Positions 53,304 to 61,866 of a stretch of DNA of 64,000 nt are shown piece by piece. The translations under genes and the position numbers were made by a program. Every line of letters begins with the position of its first letter. Position 1 is the first letter of the stretch. A model generated the notes under the pieces. The model was not told the origin of the DNA, made no database searches, and was given only the letters and a program-made list of their open reading frames with translations. The DNA is from Glaciecola amylolytica (GTDB lineage: Bacteria > Bacteroidota > Bacteroidia > Flavobacteriales_D > Crocinitomicaceae): contig CP034120.1 of NCBI GenBank assembly GCA_003856375.1, positions 1,488,001 to 1,552,000 of the forward strand, written 5' to 3'.

Positions 53304-54311
53304 ATGCACTCAGGAAAATCATATCGTTTGGAAGAGTTTCTGGTTTGGACCAGAAGAAATATTTATTGGCTGCTTGTGATTGGAGTGATTCCGGTGGTGC
53401 TTTTCGATCTGTTTCATTTTTATTGGATTGCCATTCCGTGGACTGTTGTTGCTTTGTTGGGAACGGCCACGGCGTTTATTGTCGGATTTAAAAACACACA
53501 GACGTATAACCGCACCTGGGAAGCACGCCAAATCTGGGGTTCTATCGTAAACAGCAGCCGATCCTGGGGAGCCATGTCAAAAAATGTCATTCCGGATGAT
53601 GAAGTGAGCAAAGAATTGATCTACCGTCATTTTGCATGGCTGACAGCTTTGCGTTATCAGTTGCGTGATTCCCGTTCATGGGAAACCATTACAAAGTCGT
53701 ATAATCGGGAGTATAAGCGCTTTTACAAAGTTCCGGAGCATGAAAGTCCACTGGAAGAAGAATTGGCGAAATATCTGAACGAGGATGAAATGGCATTTAT
53801 CCTGTCGAAAAAGAATCGTGCAACACAATTGCTGGCTATGCAAGCTGAAACACTGCGGGAAATGTTTGAAAGCAAACAAATTGATTCTTTTCAGTACATG
53901 GAAATGCAGCGTATCCTGAACGAATTTTTCGAACATCAGGGGAAGAGTGAACGGATTAAGAACTTTCCATATCCGCGTCAATTTGCTTCGATCAACACGT
54001 TTTTTATCCGCCTTTTTTGCTTTTTACTTCCCTTTGGAATGCTGCTGGAATTTGAAAAACTCAATGCCGTAGTTGAAGGACCGATGAAAGGACATATGGT
54101 TTGGTTAGTTTTGCCTTTCAGTGTGTTGATTTCGTGGGTTTATACCACTTTGGAGCAAGTAGGAGAGAGCACGGAAAATCCTTTTGAGGGAAGTGCAAAT
54201 GATGTTCCGATTTCACAAATCAGCCGCACGATTGAAATTGATTTGCGCGAAATGTTGGGAGAAACGGATTTGCCTGCGGCGATTACTCCGGTAAATAATA
54301 TTGTATTGTAA
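53304..54311 (+). CDS. Bestrophin-family ion channel (UPF0187)
   Basis: A 335-residue membrane channel of the bacterial bestrophin type. Family words are LVWTRRNIYWLLVIGVIP, TATAFIVGFKNTQTYNRTWE, ARQIWGSIVNSSRSWG and the C-terminal PFEGSANDVPISQISRTIE. Four hydrophobic helices form the pore with a cytoplasmic neck. Bacterial members carry small cations or anions. It probably forms an ion-balance pair with the antiporter upstream. Confidence 0.92.
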   Translation: MHSGKSYRLEEFLVWTRRNIYWLLVIGVIPVVLFDLFHFYWIAIPWTVVALLGTATAFIVGFKNTQTYNRTWEARQIWGSIVNSSRSWGAMSKNVIPDDEVSKELIYRHFAWLTALRYQLRDSRSWETITKSYNREYKRFYKVPEHESPLEEELAKYLNEDEMAFILSKKNRATQLLAMQAETLREMFESKQIDSFQYMEMQRILNEFFEHQGKSERIKNFPYPRQFASINTFFIRLFCFLLPFGMLLEFEKLNAVVEGPMKGHMVWLVLPFSVLISWVYTTLEQVGESTENPFEGSANDVPISQISRTIEIDLREMLGETDLPAAITPVNNIVL

Positions 54312-54493
54312 GAGTTGAGCATGAAAACACCATTTATCTGATAAACTACCAAAAAGTGTAGTTCGCAAACTAAATGAAACTGATTATTTTGCGGAATCCT
54401 GGTTCAGATACTACGATATTGCTTGTCACTTTTCGAATACTTCTTACACTCTCTAATGGTAAAACGATCCCGTAAATTCAAACAAATCAACTC

Positions 54494-55924
54494 ATGAAAA
54501 AATTTCTTTTCCTTGCATCTTTTTGTCTACTGATTCAAAGCTCTTTTGCGCAAAACGGCATCAGCTTCAAATTTAAGGTCAGTAAGCCATATTGCGTTTT
54601 TAACTTCATGGAAAGTGCGATTTATCATCATACGACTTCTTCGACTTTGCAAAAGTTTATTGATGAAAAAACGAAGACAAACAAGGAATTTGCAAAGCTA
54701 TGTAATGAGTTTGCTGCAATTCGTCTGGAATATACTTACACCCGGGATGAGTATCCTGTCGGCAGACGTCAAAATCGAACCACCTTTGATCTCATCAATA
54801 TTGCGTTGGTAAATTCAGGTAATATCGAAGAATTCGGACAGCGTATCATTGGGATTCTACCAAATGACGAAACGCAAAGGCTTTTGAATATTCTGGTGAA
54901 GGCAGAGGCAATTTACGATCAGTTGATCTGGAATGAAAACGAATCGAAGATTACAGCACAATTGTCTGCTTTGGAGTCATATGCAACTCAGTGTTCTGAA
55001 AACTTCTACAAAATCAAACAGTTCTACAATTCTGCCTGGTCCTCGGATATTCCGTTTCATGTGGCGCTTTACCCGATTCCGGTTATGAGTGGAAGCACAA
55101 CAGCAACGCCTTATGCGAACAGTTTGTGTGTCGGAGTACTTGCAGATGAAACCAATCATGTTGCCCGGATTGGTGTGGTATTACACGAAATGTGTCACGT
55201 ACTTTATGACGAACAATCTGCCGCATTTCAGCATACGCTGGATTCGTGGTTTGCAGAAAATCAGTCGCCATACAAATCCTTTGCCTATAATTTCTTTGAT
55301 GAAGGCCTGGCTACAGCTTTAGGAAATGGCTGGGCATATAAAAATCTGAGCGGGAAACTGGATCCGGATGCCTGGTACGACAATGAATACATCAATGGAT
55401 TTGCAAAAGCCTTGTACCCGATGATTGAAGAATATCTTTCAAACGGGAAACAGCTTGATCAAGAGTTTGTAAACAAGGCAATTGATCTTTTTGCAGCAAC
55501 ATTCCCGAATTCTCTGACGGATTATGCAATTCTGATGAATCGTGTTTCAATCTATAATGATGCGGAAACAGGTCCGGAAATTAATGCAATGCGGGATTTG
55601 ATCGGAAGGTATTTCCAAATGACCAACTCTAATTTTTCTGCACCTATTCTGGATCCGATCAGCGTTGAAATGTTGAAAAACAATGAATCGACACAATTGA
55701 TTGTGATTGATAAGAATCATGCTGCGACAATGAAAGAACTGAAGAAGGTATTTCCGCAACTTGCCAAAGTAAAACCAGTTTCCAACAGTGTTTTAAGTTT
55801 CCGGGATACCAAAAATCGCGCAGTGATCATAATTTATGCTGTGGATAAAAACGGCGTGGATCAACTTCTGAAGGAAATGAAAACGAAGAAGTACTTTGAT
55901 AAAACAACGGTTGTTCAGAAATAG
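54494..55924 (+). CDS. Secreted HExxH (gluzincin-like) protein, unrecognised family
   Basis: A 476-residue protein with a signal peptide (MKKFLFLASFCLLIQSSFAQ). The zinc motif HEMCH lies near residue 232 in VVLHEMCHVLYDEQ. About 45 residues on, FFDEGLATALGNGWAY has the Glu that would be the third ligand in gluzincins. The N-terminal half is helical, and the C-terminal ~80 residues resemble an alpha/beta domain. The first 230 residues match nothing I know. It is likely a periplasmic metallopeptidase, but activity is inference. It is a lone gene between the bestrophin and carB genes. Confidence 0.75.
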   Translation: MKKFLFLASFCLLIQSSFAQNGISFKFKVSKPYCVFNFMESAIYHHTTSSTLQKFIDEKTKTNKEFAKLCNEFAAIRLEYTYTRDEYPVGRRQNRTTFDLINIALVNSGNIEEFGQRIIGILPNDETQRLLNILVKAEAIYDQLIWNENESKITAQLSALESYATQCSENFYKIKQFYNSAWSSDIPFHVALYPIPVMSGSTTATPYANSLCVGVLADETNHVARIGVVLHEMCHVLYDEQSAAFQHTLDSWFAENQSPYKSFAYNFFDEGLATALGNGWAYKNLSGKLDPDAWYDNEYINGFAKALYPMIEEYLSNGKQLDQEFVNKAIDLFAATFPNSLTDYAILMNRVSIYNDAETGPEINAMRDLIGRYFQMTNSNFSAPILDPISVEMLKNNESTQLIVIDKNHAATMKELKKVFPQLAKVKPVSNSVLSFRDTKNRAVIIIYAVDKNGVDQLLKEMKTKKYFDKTTVVQK

Positions 55925-55948
55925 AGAGTTCGTAAATAATTATTGAGT

Positions 55949-56018
55949 TACTCTTAAAAAAGAACATGGTTTTATTAAGAGTACGGTTCTTTGCGCCCTT
56001 TGCTTCTTTGCGTTTCAT
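55949..56018. repeat. Pseudoknot-like inverted repeats followed by TTTGCG repeat
   Basis: TACTCTTAA (55949-55957) pairs with TTAAGAGTA (55975-55983), and AAAGAAC (55959-55965) pairs with GTTCTTT (55986-55992). The order makes an H-type pseudoknot possible. The next bases, ttctttgcgccctttgcttc then tttgcgtttcat, are a T-rich GCG-phased repeat known between genes in Bacteroidota. It lies just behind the HExxH gene. Confidence 0.4.
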
Positions 56019-56092
56019 TTATATAAAATTGACTGCTATTCCTGCGTTATAGGAAACGATCTGTTAATAACTCCATAAAAAACAAAATCGGT

Positions 56093-56126
56093 TTTGTAGA
56101 AATCCCGATTAAATTCCATAAATTTG
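56093..56126 (+). promoter_or_regulatory. carB promoter
   Basis: TTTG (56093-56096), a 22-nt spacer and TAAATTTG (56119-56126) match the phylum's -33/-7 pattern. Transcription would start near 56133, giving a leader of about 75 nt. Confidence 0.7.
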
Positions 56127-56129
56127 CGC

Positions 56130-56187
56130 TCAATTTGTAGTATAGGTAGAGCCATTTACCGTGTTGCAAAGATTAATTACAAATTGA
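56130..56187 (+). promoter_or_regulatory. Inverted repeat in the carB leader
   Basis: TCAATTTGTA (56130-56139) and TACAAATTGA (56178-56187) are exact reverse complements, with a G-U and a T-A pair extending inwards. The stem would close the leader 19 nt before the ATG at 56207. It could be an RNA switch, an attenuator-like structure or an operator. Confidence 0.5.
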
Positions 56188-56206
56188 ACTCTTAAAAAGC
56201 GCATAA

Positions 56207-59023
56207 ATGCCGAAAAACAATTCCATTAAGTCCGTACTAATCATCGGTTCAGGTCCTATCGTTATTGGTCAAGCATGTGAATTCGATTACTCAGGTTCCC
56301 AAGCAGCCCGCTCACTTCGTGAGGAAGGTATTGAGGTAACTTTGATCAATTCGAATCCTGCAACGATCATGACTGATAAAGTAGTTGCTGATAACGTTTA
56401 CCTGCAACCTCTTGAACCAGAAAGCATCATCGAAATTCTGAAAAACCACAAAATTGATGCTGTATTGCCTACAATGGGGGGACAAACTGCCTTAAACCTT
56501 GCAATCAAATGCGATGAAATGGGGATTTGGGAAGAATACGGTGTTGAAATCATTGGTGTAGACATTGCTGCGATCGAAATTACGGAGAACCGTGAGGCAT
56601 TCCGTTTGCTGATGGAAGAAATCGGTGTTCCGATGGCTCCGCAGGCAACAGCAAAATCATTCCTGGAAGGAAAAGAAATTGCTCAGGAATTCGGATTCCC
56701 GCTTTGTATCCGACCTTCTTATACGCTAGGAGGATCAGGAGCATCAATTGTATACGATCCGAAAGAATTTGACGGATTGTTGGAGCGAGGACTTCAATTG
56801 TCTCCGATCCACGAAGTCATGATCGACAAAGCTCTATTGGGCTGGAAAGAATACGAGTTGGAATTGTTGCGTGATGCAAACGACAATGTCGTGATCATCT
56901 GTTCAATCGAAAACTTCGACCCGATGGGAATCCACACGGGAGATTCTATTACGGTTGCACCGGCAATGACACTTTCCGATACGACTTTCCAAAGAATGCG
57001 CGACATGGCAATCATGATGATGCGTTCGATCGGAAACTTCGCAGGAGGATGTAACGTACAGTTCGCTGTTTCACCGGATGAAAAAGAAGACATCATTGCA
57101 ATTGAGATCAACCCGCGTGTATCCCGTTCATCAGCTTTAGCATCGAAAGCAACCGGTTATCCGATTGCAAAAATTGCTTCGAAACTGGCTATCGGATACC
57201 ATTTAAATGAATTGAACAATCAGATTACAAAAACAACTTCCGCTTTGTTTGAGCCGACTTTGGATTATGTAATCGTGAAAATACCTCGTTGGAATTTCAA
57301 TAAATTCCCGGGAACAGACCGCCGACTTGGATTACAAATGAAATCGGTTGGTGAAGTAATGGGAATCGGACGTTCGTTCCAGGAAGCATTACAAAAAGCT
57401 TGTCAGTCTTTAGAAATCAACAGAAATGGTTTGGGAGCTGACGGAAAAGAATTGACCAGTCAGGATGATATCTTACATTCTTTGGAAAATCCGAGCTGGA
57501 ACCGTTTGTTCCATGTTTACGATGCGATCAAACTGGGAATTCCATTCAAAACGATCTTCGAAAAAACAAAAATTGATACTTGGTTCCTGAAACAAATTGA
57601 GGATCTGATCAAATTGGAGCGCCGCGTAGAGAAATATCATTTGGGGAATATCCCGAAAGAATTGATGTTCGAAGCGAAGCAAAAAGGATACGCAGACCGT
57701 CAGGTTGCACATTTGTTGCGCTGCCTGGAATCGGAAGTGCACAACAAGCGTTCCGAGATGGGAATCAAACGAGTATTCAAACTGGTAGATACCTGTGCGG
57801 CAGAATTTGACGCAAAAACACCTTACTACTATTCCACATTCGAATATGAGAATGAAAGTACAGTAAGTGACAAGAAAAAAGTAGTTGTTTTAGGTTCAGG
57901 ACCAAACAGAATCGGTCAGGGAATCGAATTCGATTACTCTTGTGTACACGGAGTTTTGGCAGCGAAAGAATGCGGTTACGAAACGATCATGATCAACTGT
58001 AACCCGGAAACGGTTTCCACGGATTTCGATACAGCTGATAAATTGTACTTCGAACCTGTTTTCTGGGAACATATTTACGACATCATTCAGCACGAAAAGC
58101 CGGAAGGAGTTATTGTTCAGTTAGGTGGACAAACTGCTTTGAAGCTGGCTGAAAAACTGGAGCGTTACGGAATCAAGATCTTAGGAACGAGTTTCGATGC
58201 CCTGGATTTAGCTGAAGACCGCGGAAGATTCTCGAAAGTATTGGAGCAGCACAACATCCCATTCCCGAAATACGGAGTAGTGGAAAGTGCTGAGCAGGCG
58301 ATCGAATTGTCAAACGACTTAGGTTTCCCGTTATTGGTTCGCCCATCTTATGTATTGGGAGGACAAAAAATGAAAATCGTCATCAACAAAGAAGAATTGG
58401 AGCACCACGTAGTGGATATCATCAACGAAATGGGAAGCAACCAAATCTTGCTGGATCACTTCCTTGGCGGGGCGATTGAAGCAGAAGCTGATGCGATTTG
58501 TGACGGAAAAGACGTATACATTATCGGTGTGATGCAGCACATTGAACCGGCAGGAATTCACTCCGGTGATTCATACGCGGTTCTTCCTCCATACAACCTG
58601 GGAGACTTTGTGATGCAGCAGATCGAAGATATTACGAAGAAGATCGCAATCGAATTGAAAACGGTTGGTTTGATCAACATTCAGTTCGCGATCAAAGACG
58701 ATAAAGTATATGTAATCGAAGCAAATCCGAGAGCATCCCGTACAGTTCCTTTCATCGCCAAAGCATACGACGAACCGTATGTGAATTACGCAACGAAAGT
58801 GATGTTGGGAGAGAAGAAGGTGAAAGACTTCAACTTCAATCCGAAGAAAGAAGGATACGCGATCAAAATTCCGGTGTTCTCCTATGAGAAATTCCCGGAT
58901 GTGAAGAAAGAATTAGGACCTGAAATGAAATCTACCGGTGAAGCAATCCGTTTCATCAAGAATTTGAAAGATCCGTTCTTCACGAAGATCTATTCAGAAA
59001 GAAACATGCATTTGTCAAAGTAA
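56207..59023 (+). CDS. carB: Carbamoyl-phosphate synthase large subunit lacking the C-terminal allosteric domain
   Basis: Makes carbamoyl phosphate for arginine and pyrimidine synthesis. The 938 residues hold two ATP-grasp halves, each opening with a nucleotide loop (SVLIIGSGPIVIGQACEFDY and VVVLGSGPNRIGQGIEFDY) and each with EINPRVSRSSALASKATGYP-like words. The helical oligomerisation part lies between. The protein ends at about the place where the MGS allosteric domain (~130 residues) of E. coli CarB (~1073) begins; the end, RFIKNLKDPFFTKIY, is intact. Bacteroidota often have this form, from memory. carA is not adjacent. Confidence 0.96.
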   Translation: MPKNNSIKSVLIIGSGPIVIGQACEFDYSGSQAARSLREEGIEVTLINSNPATIMTDKVVADNVYLQPLEPESIIEILKNHKIDAVLPTMGGQTALNLAIKCDEMGIWEEYGVEIIGVDIAAIEITENREAFRLLMEEIGVPMAPQATAKSFLEGKEIAQEFGFPLCIRPSYTLGGSGASIVYDPKEFDGLLERGLQLSPIHEVMIDKALLGWKEYELELLRDANDNVVIICSIENFDPMGIHTGDSITVAPAMTLSDTTFQRMRDMAIMMMRSIGNFAGGCNVQFAVSPDEKEDIIAIEINPRVSRSSALASKATGYPIAKIASKLAIGYHLNELNNQITKTTSALFEPTLDYVIVKIPRWNFNKFPGTDRRLGLQMKSVGEVMGIGRSFQEALQKACQSLEINRNGLGADGKELTSQDDILHSLENPSWNRLFHVYDAIKLGIPFKTIFEKTKIDTWFLKQIEDLIKLERRVEKYHLGNIPKELMFEAKQKGYADRQVAHLLRCLESEVHNKRSEMGIKRVFKLVDTCAAEFDAKTPYYYSTFEYENESTVSDKKKVVVLGSGPNRIGQGIEFDYSCVHGVLAAKECGYETIMINCNPETVSTDFDTADKLYFEPVFWEHIYDIIQHEKPEGVIVQLGGQTALKLAEKLERYGIKILGTSFDALDLAEDRGRFSKVLEQHNIPFPKYGVVESAEQAIELSNDLGFPLLVRPSYVLGGQKMKIVINKEELEHHVVDIINEMGSNQILLDHFLGGAIEAEADAICDGKDVYIIGVMQHIEPAGIHSGDSYAVLPPYNLGDFVMQQIEDITKKIAIELKTVGLINIQFAIKDDKVYVIEANPRASRTVPFIAKAYDEPYVNYATKVMLGEKKVKDFNFNPKKEGYAIKIPVFSYEKFPDVKKELGPEMKSTGEAIRFIKNLKDPFFTKIYSERNMHLSK

Positions 59024-59025
59024 GA

Positions 59026-59053
59026 GAAAGCACTGCTTTCGATTCGCTACAGG
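59026..59053. repeat. Short hairpin repeat GAAAGCA-CTTTCGAT, copy 2
   Basis: The sequence gaaagcactgctttcgattc gctacagg lies three bases behind the carB stop. It contains the palindrome GAAAGCA/TGCTTTC and matches the copy at 41491-41517 well. A second small palindrome, gcgcgttagcgcg, follows at 59056-59069. Confidence 0.45.
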
Positions 59054-59099
59054 CAAGCGCGTTAGCGCGGTCAATATAAAAAGAATTAAGAGTGTTGAA

Positions 59100-59369
59100 A
59101 TGACATCAGATTCACAGATAGTAGAAGCAAGCATATCCGGTTTGTTCAAAACGATATTGATCCTGATCGGAGCATTGGTATTGCTCCGGTTTTTGGGTCG
59201 TGTAATGATCGCAAAACGCAATCTGGATCAGGAACGTGCCGATTTGGCTCGTGAAAAGGCTTTTGTAAAGGAACGAAACGAAAAATTGAAGAATTTCGGG
59301 AAGGTTTCAGTTACAAAATCCAGCCCGAAAGGTGAGGTTCAGGATGTGGAATATGAAGAAATCAATTAA
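59100..59369 (+). CDS. DUF4834-like small membrane protein
   Basis: An 89-residue protein with one N-terminal membrane helix (ISGLFKTILILIGALVLLRFLG). A charged helical cytoplasmic part follows (coiled-coil-like, AKRNLDQERADLAREKAF) and the tail KGEVQDVEYEEIN. The layout and the VEYEE end match DUF4834 proteins of Bacteroidota, of unknown function. It follows carB by 76 nt and ends just before a palindromic terminator. Confidence 0.78.
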   Translation: MTSDSQIVEASISGLFKTILILIGALVLLRFLGRVMIAKRNLDQERADLAREKAFVKERNEKLKNFGKVSVTKSSPKGEVQDVEYEEIN

Positions 59370-59371
59370 TG

Positions 59372-59413
59372 AAAATATGAAGGGGCGAAAAATTTTTCGC
59401 CCCTTCATATTTT
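59372..59413. terminator. Loopless palindromic bidirectional terminator
   Basis: A perfect 42-bp palindrome (left arm 59372-59392, right arm 59393-59413). The core gaaggggcg/cgccccttc is flanked by A/T, with centre AAAAATTTTT. It lies three bases behind the DUF4834 stop and 12 before the convergent hydrolase stop, and matches the build of 33015-33053. Confidence 0.92.
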
Positions 59414-59425
59414 ATCCCCTTTCAA

Positions 59426-60199
59426 CTATTGAACCTTTTCCATCCAATCCAACACATATCCAGCTACTTCTTCCCAACCTTTTTCTCCTGCAATAAAGTG
59501 ACTTCTTCCGGGGAAAGATTTGAAATCGACTGTGCTGTTTTTGTCTTGGTAAGATCCTGCAATCTTTTTTGTAAACGCTGCGGGGAAAATCGTGTCGTTT
59601 TCGCCACCAATGAATAATAAAGGATTGTGTGCTTTTTTGAAATCTATTTTTGCAAAAGACTTTAACAAGGTATCCCGAGCAATTTTACGGCTTTCCGGAA
59701 CTGCAATTTCATTGTAGAACAGATCACTTTCCGTACGGGTATAATTATTGAAAAACGCTTTGTGGTACCATTCTCTCGTACCCATGTAAGCAGAACCACC
59801 TTTGAACGGATTCACAACTGGCAGAACCGTTTTGATTGTTTGCCATGGAGCAAAGACGTTTTTGGGAGGTGCACCGTCAATACTGATTCCGGCAACAGCT
59901 TTATCCAATTCGATGAGCTTCTGAACGACCAAACCAGCTAATGAATGCCCGATCACGATTGGTTTCTCAGGAAGTGTGTCAATGAGTTTTACAATATTCG
60001 TTACCACATCTTCAAATCCTGTTTTGGTAAGATCCGCATGGATGTTTTTTCTAAGATCTGAAGGATTTCCTTCATGTCCGGGATTTGCAGGTGTGTGAAC
60101 GGTGTAGCCTTGATTTTCGAAATAGGTTTTCCAGTTTGTCCAGCTTGTGTTGTTTACGAATAATCCGTGGATCAGTACGATTGTTTTTGACGTTTTCAT
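59426..60199 (-). CDS. Alpha/beta hydrolase
   Basis: A 257-residue serine hydrolase. The opening strand TIVLIHGLFVNNTSWTNW has the oxyanion HG motif. The nucleophile is in VIGHSLAGLVVQ (GHSLAG), the catalytic Asp probably in GGENDTIFP and the His in PGRSHFIAG. There is no signal peptide, so it is cytoplasmic. The substrate is unknown. A Crp-like regulator gene lies upstream on the same strand at 105 nt and might control it. Confidence 0.92.
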   Translation of the reverse strand: MKTSKTIVLIHGLFVNNTSWTNWKTYFENQGYTVHTPANPGHEGNPSDLRKNIHADLTKTGFEDVVTNIVKLIDTLPEKPIVIGHSLAGLVVQKLIELDKAVAGISIDGAPPKNVFAPWQTIKTVLPVVNPFKGGSAYMGTREWYHKAFFNNYTRTESDLFYNEIAVPESRKIARDTLLKSFAKIDFKKAHNPLLFIGGENDTIFPAAFTKKIAGSYQDKNSTVDFKSFPGRSHFIAGEKGWEEVAGYVLDWMEKVQ

Positions 60200-60304
60200 G
60201 ACTTTTTCATTTAGTGCCCTGACTTTTAAGTATCAGTGGCTGTTTCTTATATGACAAAGTTGCATGGTTTAAATCGCAAATATTTTAACCTGGGTTAAAA
60301 TCGT

Positions 60305-60892
60305 CTATTTACCTGAAAGTCTTTTTCGAATCCGGCTTAAAGACGGGCCTTGAATACCCAGATACGAGGAAATATGGTACAAAGGAACATTATTCATAAT
60401 GCTCGGATGCTGCTTCATCAGATCCAGATAACGTTCTTCCGGTGTTTTGAAAAGAAAACTTTCACTGCGTTCCATGGCAATATTAAATGCCTCCTGTGCC
60501 AATAAACGCCCGAAACGTTCCCACGCATGCGATTTATGATACAAAGCCAGTAAATCAATGATATTGATGTATAAGATCGTAGAATCGGTGAGGGCTTGCG
60601 TGTGGTAATCACAAGGACTTTGATTGATGAAGCTCTTGAATGAAACCACGAATTGATCCGAAGAATAAAGGAAAACATTTTTCTCTTCACCGTTTCTTTC
60701 TTCAATAATGTAGGAACGAAAGGTGCCGTCAATGATAAACCCCAGATTTTTGCAAATATGGTGTCTTTCATTGTAGTATTCTCCTTTTTTGAAATTCCGC
60801 TGATGCCAGAAAGGAAGCGAATTCTGAAATTCTTCAGGACTCATTTTTGCGAAAGTAGTGATGGCGAATGCGAGTTTTTCGAGATCAGTCAT
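60305..60892 (-). CDS. Crp/Fnr-family regulator (cNMP-binding fold)
   Basis: A 195-residue regulator. The cyclic-nucleotide-type beta roll fills about residues 20-115 (FKKGEYYNERHHICKNLGFI, DGTFRSYIIE). The C-terminal winged helix is YHISSYLGIQGPSLSRIRKR. The canonical cAMP-binding residues (RxS-type) are not evident, so the ligand may differ. Such regulators are frequent in Bacteroidota beside small metabolic genes. It is transcribed in the same direction as the hydrolase gene. Confidence 0.88.
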   Translation of the reverse strand: MTDLEKLAFAITTFAKMSPEEFQNSLPFWHQRNFKKGEYYNERHHICKNLGFIIDGTFRSYIIEERNGEEKNVFLYSSDQFVVSFKSFINQSPCDYHTQALTDSTILYINIIDLLALYHKSHAWERFGRLLAQEAFNIAMERSESFLFKTPEERYLDLMKQHPSIMNNVPLYHISSYLGIQGPSLSRIRKRLSGK

Positions 60893-60901
60893 TGGTCAAT
60901 A

Positions 60902-61696
60902 TTAATGTTCCAGAACCAAAAGTTCTTTTAGCTCCGAAGGTATTTCTTTTCGAACGGTTTTGATGGTTTTATCAGTAGAATTGGCCAAACTGACACTTGA
61001 AACATACACGATCAGGCGCTTGCCTTTTTCTTTTAAACCGATAGACATGGTTTCAATATTGAATTCCTCGACCGTGAAATTTTTTAAGAGATACCAATAA
61101 TAGCCGTTTGAGGTTGGGGAAGTGAGATCCGGATCTTTTTCAATGGAAATATTGCTGAATGAAATGTTTTTCAGAAAATCGGCTTTGGTCATTTTGAGTT
61201 TAAATGATTCTTGAATCCAGTATTTCGGAGTAGAACCGTGTGCACCCAGATTTTTTGCTTTGGAAGTTGCAACAATGGCAAACAAACCCGTGAATAAAAG
61301 CGGAACTGCGGCCCATTTTACAGTGACCGGTTTTTGTGTTTCGGGATGATAAAAATAAAGCGGGATGAGTACCAAAAGACACCATAAATCTGAATAATCG
61401 ACTGTTCGTTCAAGTGGATAAAAGGTTATTGTTTGATTCCAGGCATCAATGAAAGATTCACTCCGCGTAGATTTCCACCAAACGAACAACAAAGCTGTTG
61501 TCAGATAAAGAACAATGCGAAATTTGCTTGCCAGTAAAGCTGAGAAAAAGAGCACAAAAACTACCAAACCGAAAACATCTGAGAGTTTTCCTGTCAAACC
61601 ATTCGAATACGTTTCCTTCCAATAAAAATCATTCAGCAAAAGGATAGTGAGTGCCGGAAGAAATAGTAGGTTTAATATGTAGGATCTGTTTTTCAC
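60902..61696 (-). CDS. Multi-helix membrane protein of unknown function
   Basis: A 264-residue protein with about five hydrophobic helices in the first 150 residues (YILNLLFLPALTILLLNDFY, VVFLVLF-type stretches, YSDLWCLLVLIPLYFY). A periplasmic or cytoplasmic C-terminal ~110 residues then start KAKNLGAHGSTPKYW. It starts with GTG at 61696. I know no family. It is nine bases upstream of the Crp gene, so co-transcription is likely. Confidence 0.7.
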   Translation of the reverse strand: MKNRSYILNLLFLPALTILLLNDFYWKETYSNGLTGKLSDVFGLVVFVLFFSALLASKFRIVLYLTTALLFVWWKSTRSESFIDAWNQTITFYPLERTVDYSDLWCLLVLIPLYFYHPETQKPVTVKWAAVPLLFTGLFAIVATSKAKNLGAHGSTPKYWIQESFKLKMTKADFLKNISFSNISIEKDPDLTSPTSNGYYWYLLKNFTVEEFNIETMSIGLKEKGKRLIVYVSSVSLANSTDKTIKTVRKEIPSELKELLVLEH

Positions 61697-61783
61697 AGAG
61701 TTAAGATAAAATTTTTCTTTGAAAATAAACGGCTTAAAACGAAATAGATTGAAATACCCTCTTTGAGTAATCCCGACTCCTGG

Positions 61784-61803
61784 AATACCCTAATTCAGGT
61801 ATT
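61784..61803 (+). promoter_or_regulatory. Candidate operator overlapping the iron-operon promoter
   Basis: AATACC (61784-61789) and GGTATT (61798-61803) form an inverted repeat with an AATT centre; 16 of 20 bases are symmetric. It overlaps the -33 box. The decamer GGAATACCCT at 61781 has a direct copy, GAAATACCCT, 30 bases upstream at 61751. Confidence 0.5.
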
Positions 61804-61832
61804 GAAGGTGCGCGGTTAAAAAACTAGATTTG
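61801..61832 (+). promoter_or_regulatory. Promoter of the DUF3325/DUF3649/PepSY operon
   Basis: ATTG (61801-61804), a 20-nt spacer and TAGATTTG (61825-61832) match the phylum's promoter. The first ATG (61867) is 34 nt after the -7 box. Confidence 0.72.
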
Positions 61833-61866
61833 CGGGAAATTTGAGAAACTCCTCATTATTCGTAAA

